The notes beneath the pieces were generated by a model, which was not told where the DNA came from, did not search any database, and saw only the letters and a program-made list of their open reading frames with translations. Shown in pieces: positions 1-7,656 of a stretch of 64,000 nt of DNA. The translations under genes were made by a program, and so were the position numbers. This stretch comes from AP-15 sp963775875 (GTDB taxonomy: Bacteria; Pseudomonadota; Alphaproteobacteria; ATCC43930; CGMCC-115725), in NCBI GenBank assembly GCA_963775875.1, contig CAVZKP010000014.1:372001-436000 (forward strand). Reading direction: 5' to 3'. The number at the start of each line of letters is the position of its first letter. Positions within the stretch are counted from its first letter, which is position 1.

Positions 1-2
1 GC

Positions 3-179
3 CTCGATCATTCAACACTGCCGGGAATGCAGCGCTATTTGACGATCTACGAGTTAAACTCGCCCGATGTGCTGAAGAGTGCCGCCTGGGAGAAGGCTGG
101 CAGCTTTGGCGACTGGGCAACCAAGATCCGCCCGCTGACCACGAGCCGCCACCACAGCGTTTTCGAACGCATCGCCTGA
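3..179 (+). CDS. C-terminal part of an EthD-like / dimeric alpha-beta barrel protein (5' truncated by window edge)
   Basis: An open frame enters from the left edge and ends in TGA at 177-179. It gives about 58 residues including YLTIYELNSP and a tail TTSRHHSVFERIA. The short beta-strand YLTIYEL followed by a helix and an aromatic-rich tail resembles the C-terminal half of small ferredoxin-like-fold proteins of the EthD/DUF4286 type. That assignment is a fold-level guess. It sits 12 bp before an ABM-domain monooxygenase gene on the same strand, so the two may be cotranscribed. The N-terminal part lies outside the window. Confidence 0.55.
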   Translation, partial: LDHSTLPGMQRYLTIYELNSPDVLKSAAWEKAGSFGDWATKIRPLTTSRHHSVFERIA

Positions 180-191
180 AAGGGAACCGTT

Positions 192-500
192 ATGATCCAC
201 GTGCTCGCCATCATTACCGCGAAACCCGGCATGCGCGAACCGATCCTCGCGGCATTTCGCGCCAACATGCCGGCGGTCCACGCCGAGAAGGGCTGCATCG
301 AATATGGCCCGGCGATCGATGCCGAGGGTGCGGGCGGCCTGCAGGCGAAGTTTGGCGCCGAAACCTTTGTCGTGATCGAAAAATGGGAAAGCCTCGATGC
401 CCTCAAGGCTCACGCCGCCTCGCCACACATGGCTGCCTATGCCGCCAAGACCCGCGAGATGATCGCCAGCCGCGTGATCCATGTGCTCCAGCCGGGGTGA
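192..500 (+). CDS. ABM-domain protein, putative quinol/antibiotic biosynthesis monooxygenase
   Basis: 102 residues, the usual length for the ABM (antibiotic biosynthesis monooxygenase, YgiN-like) family. The order is a beta-strand MIHVLAIITAKPG, a helix, CIEYGPAID, a strand TFVVIEKWES and a final helix with SPHMAAY. The phrases VIEKWES, LKAHAASPHM and the small ferredoxin-like fold are typical. Members act as cofactor-free oxygenases on quinol-like compounds or as small dimeric detoxification enzymes, and the substrate cannot be read here. The start is the ATG preceded by AAGGGAACC. It lies 12 bp after an EthD-like tail. Confidence 0.85.
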   Translation: MIHVLAIITAKPGMREPILAAFRANMPAVHAEKGCIEYGPAIDAEGAGGLQAKFGAETFVVIEKWESLDALKAHAASPHMAAYAAKTREMIASRVIHVLQPG

Positions 501-610
501 CCTATTGGGAGTGCAGGCACCTTGCTCGAATTTGGGTGTCCCGCCTGGGATCCGGGCAATGGGCGGCGGCGCCTTGACAAACCGCGCCGATGCTCGTCAT
601 CCTCACTCTT

Positions 611-829
611 ATGAAGCGATTTTCGCTTACCGTGATCGCCTGGGGCGTGCTCCTCGTCGGATGCGCCGGTCCCACACCGGGACCCTCGACCGGCAGCGCG
701 CAAGCGCCTGGGCCGGGATGTTCGGCCTGCATCGAGGAGAATCCGGGCGACGTCAGACCGTGCGAGACTATCTGTCATGCGCCCGCGTCTGATTCAGCCG
801 GCGCCGCGGCGGGTGGAGTGATACACTAA
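611..829 (+). CDS. Small putative lipoprotein
   Basis: 72 residues if started at the ATG at 611. MKRF, a hydrophobic stretch and the lipobox-like LLVGC at residues 14-18 predict a lipidated Cys18. The mature part is proline- and glycine-rich and carries four further cysteines (CSAC, CETIC), which may form disulfides in the periplasm. An in-frame ATG at 590 would place residues before the charged n-region and is less likely. No family is recognised. The call rests on the signal sequence only. Confidence 0.5.
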   Translation: MKRFSLTVIAWGVLLVGCAGPTPGPSTGSAQAPGPGCSACIEENPGDVRPCETICHAPASDSAGAAAGGVIH

Positions 830-945
830 AGCGCTTATAACGGCGGGTTCGCGGCCGGCAAGCAACGCCGGCCCACTAGTCGCCGCCTGGCTCGGCGACG
901 CCCTGAGATCGCGATGCCAAACTCACTTACCGGGAGGGATGAGCC

Positions 946-2595
946 ATGCAGGTAATGAATGTCATTGCCGAGATCCTAAAGCGCGAGGGCATCTCGACCC
1001 TGTTTTGCTTTCCGACGACACCGATCATCGAGGCCGCCGCGGCAGTCGGCATCCGCCCGGTGATCTGCCGCCAGGAGCGGGTCGGCGTCCATATGGCCGA
1101 CGGTTTTGCCCGAGTTTCCAACGGGCGGCCGCCGGGCGTCTTTGCGATGCAGTACGGGCCGGGCGCCGAGAACGCCTTTGCCGGCGTCGCTACCGCCTTT
1201 TCCAACTCGACCCCGGTGGTGTTCTTGCCGCTCGGTCATCCACGTGAGACCGCGCAATTGTTTCCGATGTTCAAATCGAGCCGCGCCTATGCCTCGATCA
1301 CCAAATCGGTCGAGGAAGTGCAGCTGCCGCACGAAATCGCCAACATCATGCGGCGCGCCTTTTCGCAGGTGAAAAACGGGCGGTCCGGCCCGGTCATGGT
1401 GGAGGTGCCGGCCGATGTGACCGGGATCGAAGTCGATGTCGACCCGAGCGCTCATCGACCGGTGCGCGCGACCCGATCGGCCGGCGATGCGGGCGACATC
1501 GACGACGCGGCGAAAATGCTGCTCGACGCGTCCTGCCCGATGATCCTTGCCGGGCAGGGCGTGTTTTATGCCGAAGCGACCGACGAGCTGCGGCGGCTGG
1601 CCGAGCTGCTGCAGGCCCCGGTAATGACGACGTTTGACGGCAAGAGCGCCTTTCCTGAGGATCACGCGCTGGCGCTTGGATCGGGCGGCGGCACTTTTAC
1701 CGGGCATGGCCGCCATCTGCTGCACAAATCCGATCTGGTGCTGGGCATCGGTTGCAGCTTTACCCGCCACGGCATCGCCACCCCGGTATTCCCACCCGGC
1801 AAGAAGTACATCCACGCGACCAATGACACCCGCGACTTGCACAAGGCTTTTGCCGCCGACCTCGGGATTCTCGGCGACGCCAAGCTCGTGCTCGGGCAGT
1901 TGATCGAGGCGATACGCGATCGGCTGGGCGGAAAGCCGCGCTCGAACGGCGTCGCTCAGGAGATCGCGGCCAAGCGCGAGGAATGGCTCGCCCGCTGGCG
2001 CCCAAAGCTGCATTCGAACGAGCATCCGATCAATCCCTACCGGGTGATCTCAGAGTTCATGCGCGTCGTCGACCCGGCCGAGGCCATCGTCACCCACGAT
2101 TCCGGCAGCCCGCGCGAGCAGCTCAATCCGTTCTACCGGGCGACCCGGCCGCGCAGCTATCTCGGCTGGGGCAAGTCGCACCAGCTCGGCACCGGCCTCG
2201 GGCTCGTTATCGGCGCCAAGATCGCCGCCCCCGACAAGTTCTGCGTCAACATCATGGGCGACGCGGCTTTCGGCATGACCGGCCTCGATTTTGAGACCGC
2301 GGCGCGCTGCGGCATCCCGATCACCACGATCGTCTTGAACAATTCGACGATGGCAATCGAAACCCACGCGATGCAATTGTCGCACGATCGCTACCGCGCC
2401 CGCGACCTCGGCGGCAACTACGCCAACATCGCCCGCGATCTCGGTGGCTGGAGCGAGCGGGTCGACGACCCGAACGAGATCGGGCCGGCAATCCAGCGAG
2501 CCCGACGGCAGAACGACGAAGGCCGCGCGGCTCTGCTCGAATTCGTCACCAGCCAGGAGCAGGGTTTCTCGCACCGCCGCGGCGGCGCCGAATAG
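946..2595 (+). CDS. Thiamine diphosphate-dependent enzyme, acetolactate synthase-like
   Basis: 549 residues with the three-domain architecture of the TPP-dependent decarboxylase/acetolactate synthase superfamily. The PYR domain has its catalytic glutamate in RQER (Glu44) followed by HMADGFAR. The central TPP-enzyme domain spans about 190-330. The PP domain carries the cofactor motif as GDA (438-440) with the paired asparagines Asn465-Asn466 about 26 residues on. GDA instead of GDG occurs in some branches. The start is the ATG at 946 with GGGAGGG seven bases upstream. No small regulatory subunit gene is adjacent, which argues against a biosynthetic acetolactate synthase. Neighbouring ABM, LLM and VOC genes suggest degradation of a small organic compound. 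Substrate unknown. Confidence 0.85.
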   Translation: MQVMNVIAEILKREGISTLFCFPTTPIIEAAAAVGIRPVICRQERVGVHMADGFARVSNGRPPGVFAMQYGPGAENAFAGVATAFSNSTPVVFLPLGHPRETAQLFPMFKSSRAYASITKSVEEVQLPHEIANIMRRAFSQVKNGRSGPVMVEVPADVTGIEVDVDPSAHRPVRATRSAGDAGDIDDAAKMLLDASCPMILAGQGVFYAEATDELRRLAELLQAPVMTTFDGKSAFPEDHALALGSGGGTFTGHGRHLLHKSDLVLGIGCSFTRHGIATPVFPPGKKYIHATNDTRDLHKAFAADLGILGDAKLVLGQLIEAIRDRLGGKPRSNGVAQEIAAKREEWLARWRPKLHSNEHPINPYRVISEFMRVVDPAEAIVTHDSGSPREQLNPFYRATRPRSYLGWGKSHQLGTGLGLVIGAKIAAPDKFCVNIMGDAAFGMTGLDFETAARCGIPITTIVLNNSTMAIETHAMQLSHDRYRARDLGGNYANIARDLGGWSERVDDPNEIGPAIQRARRQNDEGRAALLEFVTSQEQGFSHRRGGAE

Positions 2596-2798
2596 GGAGT
2601 GGTCTCACACTCCGCACGAGACCCAGCCGCCTGATCTCGAAGAAGGTGCCGGTGACCCGCTGAACTTCGAAGTCCCATCACGTCGGCCCAGCCCGATGCC
2701 CGTCGCCGGAATAGGTCCCGGTCTCCGCCGGGATGATAGGAAGCGCGGCTGGAGGTGTCGTTTGGGATCCATTCACGATCGTTGACACGAGGCCGAAA

Positions 2799-3737
2799 AT
2801 GCCGCCGCACATCGGATATTTGTTGCCGACCCGGGAAGCGGTCATGCAGGGCCGGCCCGAGACTGGTCCATTGCTGGCACTGGCTGAGCGGGCGGAGGCG
2901 CTCGGCTACGACTCGGTCTGGGTCGGCGATTCGCTGCTGGCCAGGCCGCGCCACGATCCGCTGACCCTGCTCGCCGCCGTCGCCGCGCGCACCCGAAAGA
3001 TCATGCTCGGCACCGCCGTGTTTTTGCCGGCGTTGCGTAATCCGGTGGTGCTGGCGCACCAGCTCGCCACTCTCGACCGGATCAGCGAAGGCCGGCTCGT
3101 GCTCGGCGCCGGCATCGCCACCGACGTCGCCAACATCCGCGCCGAATTCACCGCCGCGGGCGTGCCGTTCGAGGGCCGCGTCGGCCGGATGATGGAGGGA
3201 TTGCGGCTCGCCCGCGCCTTGTGGACCGGCAATCCGGTCGACTGGGAGGGGCGCTGGCCGGTTGAACGAGGCGTGCTCGGCCCGACGCCGCATCGCCCGG
3301 GTGGGCCGCCGATTTGGCTCGCCGGCTCGGTGAGCCCTGCCCTCCAGCGCGCCGGACGGCATTTCGACGGCTGGTTCGCCAACGAGCCCGATCTCGCGCG
3401 CTGGAGCCAGCAATGGACCGAGGTACAGCAGGTGGTGCGTGAGGCCGGGCGCGATCCGGATAAGTTCGCAGCCGCGAACTACGTTACCTTGGCGCTCGAC
3501 AGCGACGCGGCGCTCGCCGAGCAGCGCATCGACGCCTTCCTCGAAAATTATTACGGCCAGCCGGCGGCAGCGATGCGCAAGCGGCAGGCTTGCTTCGCCG
3601 GCCCGCCCAGAGCGGCCGCCGCCTGGCTAAAGGGCTACGCCGACGCCGGCGTCACCGATCTGATCGTGCGCTTCACCGGTGACCACGAGCGCCAGCTCGA
3701 AGCGGTCGGCGAGTTGCGCGTGCATCTTGGCTGGTGA
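2799..3737 (+). CDS. LLM-class (luciferase-like) F420/flavin-dependent oxidoreductase
   Basis: 312 residues from the ATG at 2799, which has ACGAGG upstream. Further upstream codons in the same frame do not resemble the family. The sequence shows a bacterial-luciferase TIM barrel: GYLLPTRE at the first strand, YDSVWVGDSL, RTRKIMLGTAV with NPVVLAHQLATLD, then the family signature SEGRLVLGAGI and GGPPIWLAGS. Members use reduced FMN or F420 for oxygenation or dehydrogenation. It lies 200 bp after the ThDP enzyme on the same strand. The C-terminal extension has a single cysteine (ACFAGP). Substrate unknown. Confidence 0.9.
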   Translation: MPPHIGYLLPTREAVMQGRPETGPLLALAERAEALGYDSVWVGDSLLARPRHDPLTLLAAVAARTRKIMLGTAVFLPALRNPVVLAHQLATLDRISEGRLVLGAGIATDVANIRAEFTAAGVPFEGRVGRMMEGLRLARALWTGNPVDWEGRWPVERGVLGPTPHRPGGPPIWLAGSVSPALQRAGRHFDGWFANEPDLARWSQQWTEVQQVVREAGRDPDKFAAANYVTLALDSDAALAEQRIDAFLENYYGQPAAAMRKRQACFAGPPRAAAAWLKGYADAGVTDLIVRFTGDHERQLEAVGELRVHLGW

Positions 3738-3747
3738 GCCGGCCGGC

Positions 3748-4104
3748 TCAGCGACTGAATATCAGCTGCAGGCGGTGCCCGTCGGGATCACAAAAATAGA
3801 TGCAGTGGTCGTCGCCGGGGCGGCCGCCGACCGCGACGCCGTGGCTCTCGAGCTCGGCCTTTAGGGTTTCGTAGGAGCCGCCCACGACGTTCAGAGCGAG
3901 ATGGTTGAGATCGTTGCCTGCGGTCAGCGGCGCCTCCACCTGCTTTTTGAACAGAGCCACCCCCTGCCCGCCCACGTGCAGAAACACCTGACCGGCATTC
4001 TCGCGGTAGACAGTCATGCCTAAGATTTCCGTGTAAAACTTCTTGGCGTGCCCAACGTCGTTGCAATGCAACACAATGTGGTCGATCCCGCTCGTCTGGA
4101 TCAT
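3748..4104 (-). CDS. VOC family protein (glyoxalase / extradiol dioxygenase fold)
   Basis: 118 residues, one vicinal-oxygen-chelate module pair. IDHIVLHCNDV gives a metal-ligand His near residue 9, NHLALNV a second His, and FCDPDGHRLQLIF the typical C-terminal strand with the last acidic or polar ligands. The start is the ATG at 4104, preceded by AGGGAGG; a longer reading to 4185 adds residues unlike the family. It converges with the LLM oxidoreductase gene (10 bp between stops). Such small proteins are metal-dependent lyases, dioxygenases or resistance proteins, and the reaction cannot be told. Confidence 0.88.
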   Translation of the reverse strand: MIQTSGIDHIVLHCNDVGHAKKFYTEILGMTVYRENAGQVFLHVGGQGVALFKKQVEAPLTAGNDLNHLALNVVGGSYETLKAELESHGVAVGGRPGDDHCIYFCDPDGHRLQLIFSR

Positions 4105-4172
4105 CGCTGTTGCCTCCCTGGCTAATCCACCCGACAAATTACCAGAGCGCTGCCCGTTTTTCGAGCTGATCC

Positions 4173-4343
4173 GGGTATCAAACAAAGCGATTGCGTAGCG
4201 GGCAAGGGGTCAATCCGAACATCATCTCGGCCAAGGGCTTTGGCAAAACCCACCCGGTCGCGTCGAACGACACCGCCGTCGGGCGAGCGCAGAACCGCCG
4301 CATCGCGATCACCGTCCAGGGACCGGGCGCGCCCGGCGCCTGA
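4173..4343 (+). pseudogene. Relic of an OmpA-family protein (C-terminal peptidoglycan-binding end)
   Basis: Reading toward TGA at 4341-4343, the frame gives NPNIISAKGFGKTHPVASND and then TAVGRAQNRRIAITVQG. This is a near-consensus match to the end of OmpA/MotB domains (GFGKT.PVASN...GRAQNRR, where the Asp and Arg contact peptidoglycan). Upstream of about 4173 the similarity is lost and no start codon with a plausible N-terminus is present. Only the last third of the domain survives. It is probably the residue of a deletion or insertion at this junction. Confidence 0.7.
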
Positions 4344-4780
4344 TGCCGAGATCCGGGCCAATTCTCCGATTGGCTCTGTCTGACGTCTTCGCAACGGCCG
4401 GATCGGGGGCGGGCAGGGCTCTTCTGTTGCGCGCCCGTGGACTGGCGCAGACGCATGCGCCTCCATCCGGCAAATGATTGCGATCGCTTATATTCCCGCA
4501 GCGACGACCCCGAGCGACGCCAATAGCGGATCGGCCGGGTCCAAACCACTAGGTTCCTGCGATGAGGCCGACGCTACCATTTAGCGATTACCCTCACGCC
4601 TCTTATGGGGCACTATGCGGTCGGGATCGGCATACTAAGTGGGCCGTGCTGCGTGCTCATGGGGATAGCGTGTGGCCGCGCTGGATTGATGATCCGGTGG
4701 GTGTGGGGGTGGTAACGACAGCCATGACGGGGATCCCGCCGGGAATATCCGGCGTGGGCGAGGTCCGCAACTGCAATGGG
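4344..4780. other. Non-coding stretch between OmpA relic and RND operon
   Basis: About 440 bp without a convincing gene. Open frames on both strands are arginine- and proline-rich readings without family resemblance. It should contain the promoter of the efflux operon, but no clear regulator-type operator was seen. No gene for a TetR or MarR repressor is next to it. Confidence 0.5.
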
Positions 4781-6370
4781 ATGGCCCGATTGCGCCGCGC
4801 TGCCGCGGTGGTACTGGTGCTTGCGTGCAGCGGCTGCATGGTCGGCCCGGATTACCAGTCGCCGCCCGCGCCCGCCGCCGTCGCATATCTCGAAGCAAAC
4901 CAGCCGTCGGTCGACACCAAAACACAAGAGTACGAGACTTGGTGGCGGGTATTTGACGACCCGGTTCTCGACCAGCTGATCAAAACCGCCTATGGCCAGA
5001 ACCTCACCTTGGTGGCCGCTGGAACCCGGGTCCTACAAGCGCGCGCCGAGTTGGGGGTTGCGATCGGCGATTTTTATCCGCAGTCGCAGCAGGCGACGAG
5101 TTCGCTGATTTACACCCGGCCGAGCCATGCCGATCCGACCGCATCCCCACAAAGCCAGGTTTCCGGCTTCTGGCGCGCCTCGCTCGGCGCGTCGATCGAC
5201 TGGGAATTGGATTTTTGGGGAAAGTTCCGCCGCGCGATCCAGTCGGCTGACGCCGCCTATCTCGCCTCGATCGCGTCCTATGACGATACGCTGGTGACGT
5301 TGCTCGGCGATGTGGCCACAACCTATATCGGCATCCGCACCTTGCAGACGCGGATTGCGATCGCCCAGGACAACATCGTCAAGCAGAAGAAGGCGCTGGC
5401 GATTGCCGAAGCCCGGTTTCATGGCGGTGCCGCGACCAAACTCGACGTCTACCAGGCGCAAAACGTCCTCGGCCAGACCGAGGCGGCGGTGCCGCAACTG
5501 ACCGCCCAGCTGAAACAGGGCTTGAACGCCTTGAGTGTATTGCTGGGCATGGCGCCGCAGCCGCTCGACAATCTGCTGCGCGGGCCGCAGACGATCCCGG
5601 TGCCGCCGATGACCGTCGCGGTCGGCATTCCCGCCGATCTCGTCCGCCGCCGCCCCGACATCCGCGCGGCCGAGTTGGCAGCGATGTCGCAGAGTGCGCA
5701 GATCGGCTTCGCCGAGGCAAATCTCTACCCGGCGTTCAGCCTGTTCGGGACCTTTGGCACGATCTCCGCCAACGTCAACAGCAACAAGCTCAGCGAGCTG
5801 TTCATGGGCAAGGGGATCACCTTTGGTTTTGGCCCGACCTTTCAGTGGAACATCCTGAACTATGGACAAATCACCAATACGGTGCGGGTGCAGGACGCGA
5901 AATTGCAGGAATTGCTGGTCGACTACCAGAACTCGGTGCTGACCGCACAACAACAGGTCGAAAACGGATTGGCGACCTTTCTCGAATCGCGCAAGGAGGT
6001 CGACGATCTGCGGCGCAGCGTCACCGCCGCCAACGCGGCGGTCGGGCTGGCCATTTTGCAGTATCAGCTGGGCACGCGCGACTTCACGACGGTGCTGACG
6101 GCGGAGCAGAACCTTTATACGGCGCAGAACGACCTCGCTACCGCCGAAGGAAATGTTTCGACCGGGCTCGCCGCGGTCTATCGCGCACTGGGGGGCGGAT
6201 GGCAGATACGCGACAACAACGAATTTGTGCCGACCCAGACCGTCGAAGAGATGCGCAACCGCACCAACTGGGGCGATTTGCTGCCGCCTTCGAACCAGCG
6301 GCCGCCGCCCGCGCCGGGTCTGCCGACGGCCGCCGATGTCAGCGCCAGGGTCCGGCCGCCCGAATGGTGA
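4781..6370 (+). CDS. RND efflux outer-membrane factor, NodT/OprM-type lipoprotein
   Basis: 529 residues when started at the ATG at 4781, which gives a normal lipoprotein signal: MARLRR, a hydrophobic core, then ACSGC followed by MVGPDY, the family hallmark after the lipidated Cys. Longer in-frame starts add 73 residues without signal character. Two OEP repeats follow (about 60-260 and 290-480) with WELDFWGK, helical-barrel coiled coils and LVRRRPDIRAAE, then an ALGGGW C-terminus. The protein forms the trimeric outer-membrane and periplasmic exit duct of tripartite pumps. The adaptor gene starts 7 bp downstream and the pump follows, so the three are one operon. Confidence 0.93.
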   Translation: MARLRRAAAVVLVLACSGCMVGPDYQSPPAPAAVAYLEANQPSVDTKTQEYETWWRVFDDPVLDQLIKTAYGQNLTLVAAGTRVLQARAELGVAIGDFYPQSQQATSSLIYTRPSHADPTASPQSQVSGFWRASLGASIDWELDFWGKFRRAIQSADAAYLASIASYDDTLVTLLGDVATTYIGIRTLQTRIAIAQDNIVKQKKALAIAEARFHGGAATKLDVYQAQNVLGQTEAAVPQLTAQLKQGLNALSVLLGMAPQPLDNLLRGPQTIPVPPMTVAVGIPADLVRRRPDIRAAELAAMSQSAQIGFAEANLYPAFSLFGTFGTISANVNSNKLSELFMGKGITFGFGPTFQWNILNYGQITNTVRVQDAKLQELLVDYQNSVLTAQQQVENGLATFLESRKEVDDLRRSVTAANAAVGLAILQYQLGTRDFTTVLTAEQNLYTAQNDLATAEGNVSTGLAAVYRALGGGWQIRDNNEFVPTQTVEEMRNRTNWGDLLPPSNQRPPPAPGLPTAADVSARVRPPEW

Positions 6371-6377
6371 GGGTGAC

Positions 6378-7656
6378 ATGAGCAGCTTCCCGGTTCGCCG
6401 CCGCATGGTGCTGGCCGTAGCAGCCGGCATGGTTGCGGTTGTCGCAGGGTTGGGCGTTGCAAAGTTATGGATCGGCTGGTCGCTGGAGCCCGCCACCGCT
6501 GCCGAACCGAGGCTGCCGGCGCAACGCCCCGTCCAACGGCAGGTCCGGCAGGCGCAGTTGGCGGCGCCGGGCGCTTCTGTGCCGGTCCCGGTCGTGCTGC
6601 CCAGATTGCAATCGGTGACCAATTACGTCGAAATCACCGGAAATGCTGCGGCCGTCAACCAGGTCAAGCTGCTCGCGCGGGTTACTGGTTATCTCGAACA
6701 AATTCATTATGAGGACGGCGCCTTCGCCAAAAAAGGCGATCTTCTTTTCACCATTCAGCAGGCTCCCTATAAGCAACAGCTGGAGCAGGCCCACGCCCAG
6801 GTTCTGACCGCTCAGGCGTCTCTCGTCTACGCCAAGACCGAGTTTGCCCGGTACACGGCGCTGGTCAAACAGGACGCGGCGACCCAGACGGAAGTTGACC
6901 ATTGGAATTTCGAGCGCCAGAGCGCAACCGCCCAATTGCTGAGTGCGCAGGCACAGGTGTCGATCGACGAGATTAATCTCGGCTACACCGAGGTTCGCGC
7001 ACCGTTCGATGGCATCGTCGGCAAGCATCTAATCGACCCCGGCAACGTCGTCGGCGGCGATGCTCAGCAGGCGGCGCTGGCCGACATCACCCAGCTCGAC
7101 CCAATCTACGTCGTCGCCAATCTGAGCGAGCAGACGGTTTTGAAGATCCGGCAGAACCTAAGTCAGCACCGGCTGACCCTGGCCGATTTGCACAAGATAC
7201 CGGTCGATGTCGGCCTGTCGGACGAGCAGGGTTTTCCTCATCGCGGCACGATTCAGTATGTGGCTCCGGCGCTCGACCCGGCGACCGGGACGTTGCTGGT
7301 GCGAGGCGTTTTGCCCAACCCTGACCGGCTGATCTTGCCCGGATTTTTTGTGCGTATGCGGCTGCCGATGGGCAAAGTTGATCGCAGCGCTCTGCTCGTG
7401 CCCGATCGCGCGCTGCAGACCGATCAGGGCGGGACCGTATTTGCTGGTCCTCGACAACAGCGACGTGGTGCAGCAGCGCTATGTCCAGCTCGGATCGGTG
7501 ATCGGCGCGCTGCGCGTCGTCACCTCGGGTTTAAAGCCCGAGGATAGGGTCGTCGTCGGCGATTTGTGGCGGGCAACGCCGGGGACTAAGGTGACGCCGC
7601 AACCGACCACCATCGAGGCGGTCACGGGGGCGGCGGGTCCGGATTCGCAGAAATGA
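6378..7656 (+). CDS. RND efflux periplasmic adaptor subunit (MFP/HlyD type), frame broken near its end
   Basis: From the ATG at 6378 (GGTGAGGG upstream) the frame encodes an N-terminal membrane anchor (about 10-32), then the lipoyl-like half motif GYLEQIHYEDGAF, a coiled-coil hairpin, the second half INLGYTEVRAPFDGIVG and beta-barrel segments. Near 7432-7445, in GGGCGGGACCG, the frame shifts by one base. The original frame ends at 7547, while the expected family sequence (YLLVLDNSDVVQQRYVQLG...) continues one frame on to 7656. The intact product would be about 425 residues. The restored stop overlaps the pump start as ATGA. The extra base could be a sequencing error or real inactivation. The protein links pump and outer-membrane factor. 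Confidence 0.88.
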
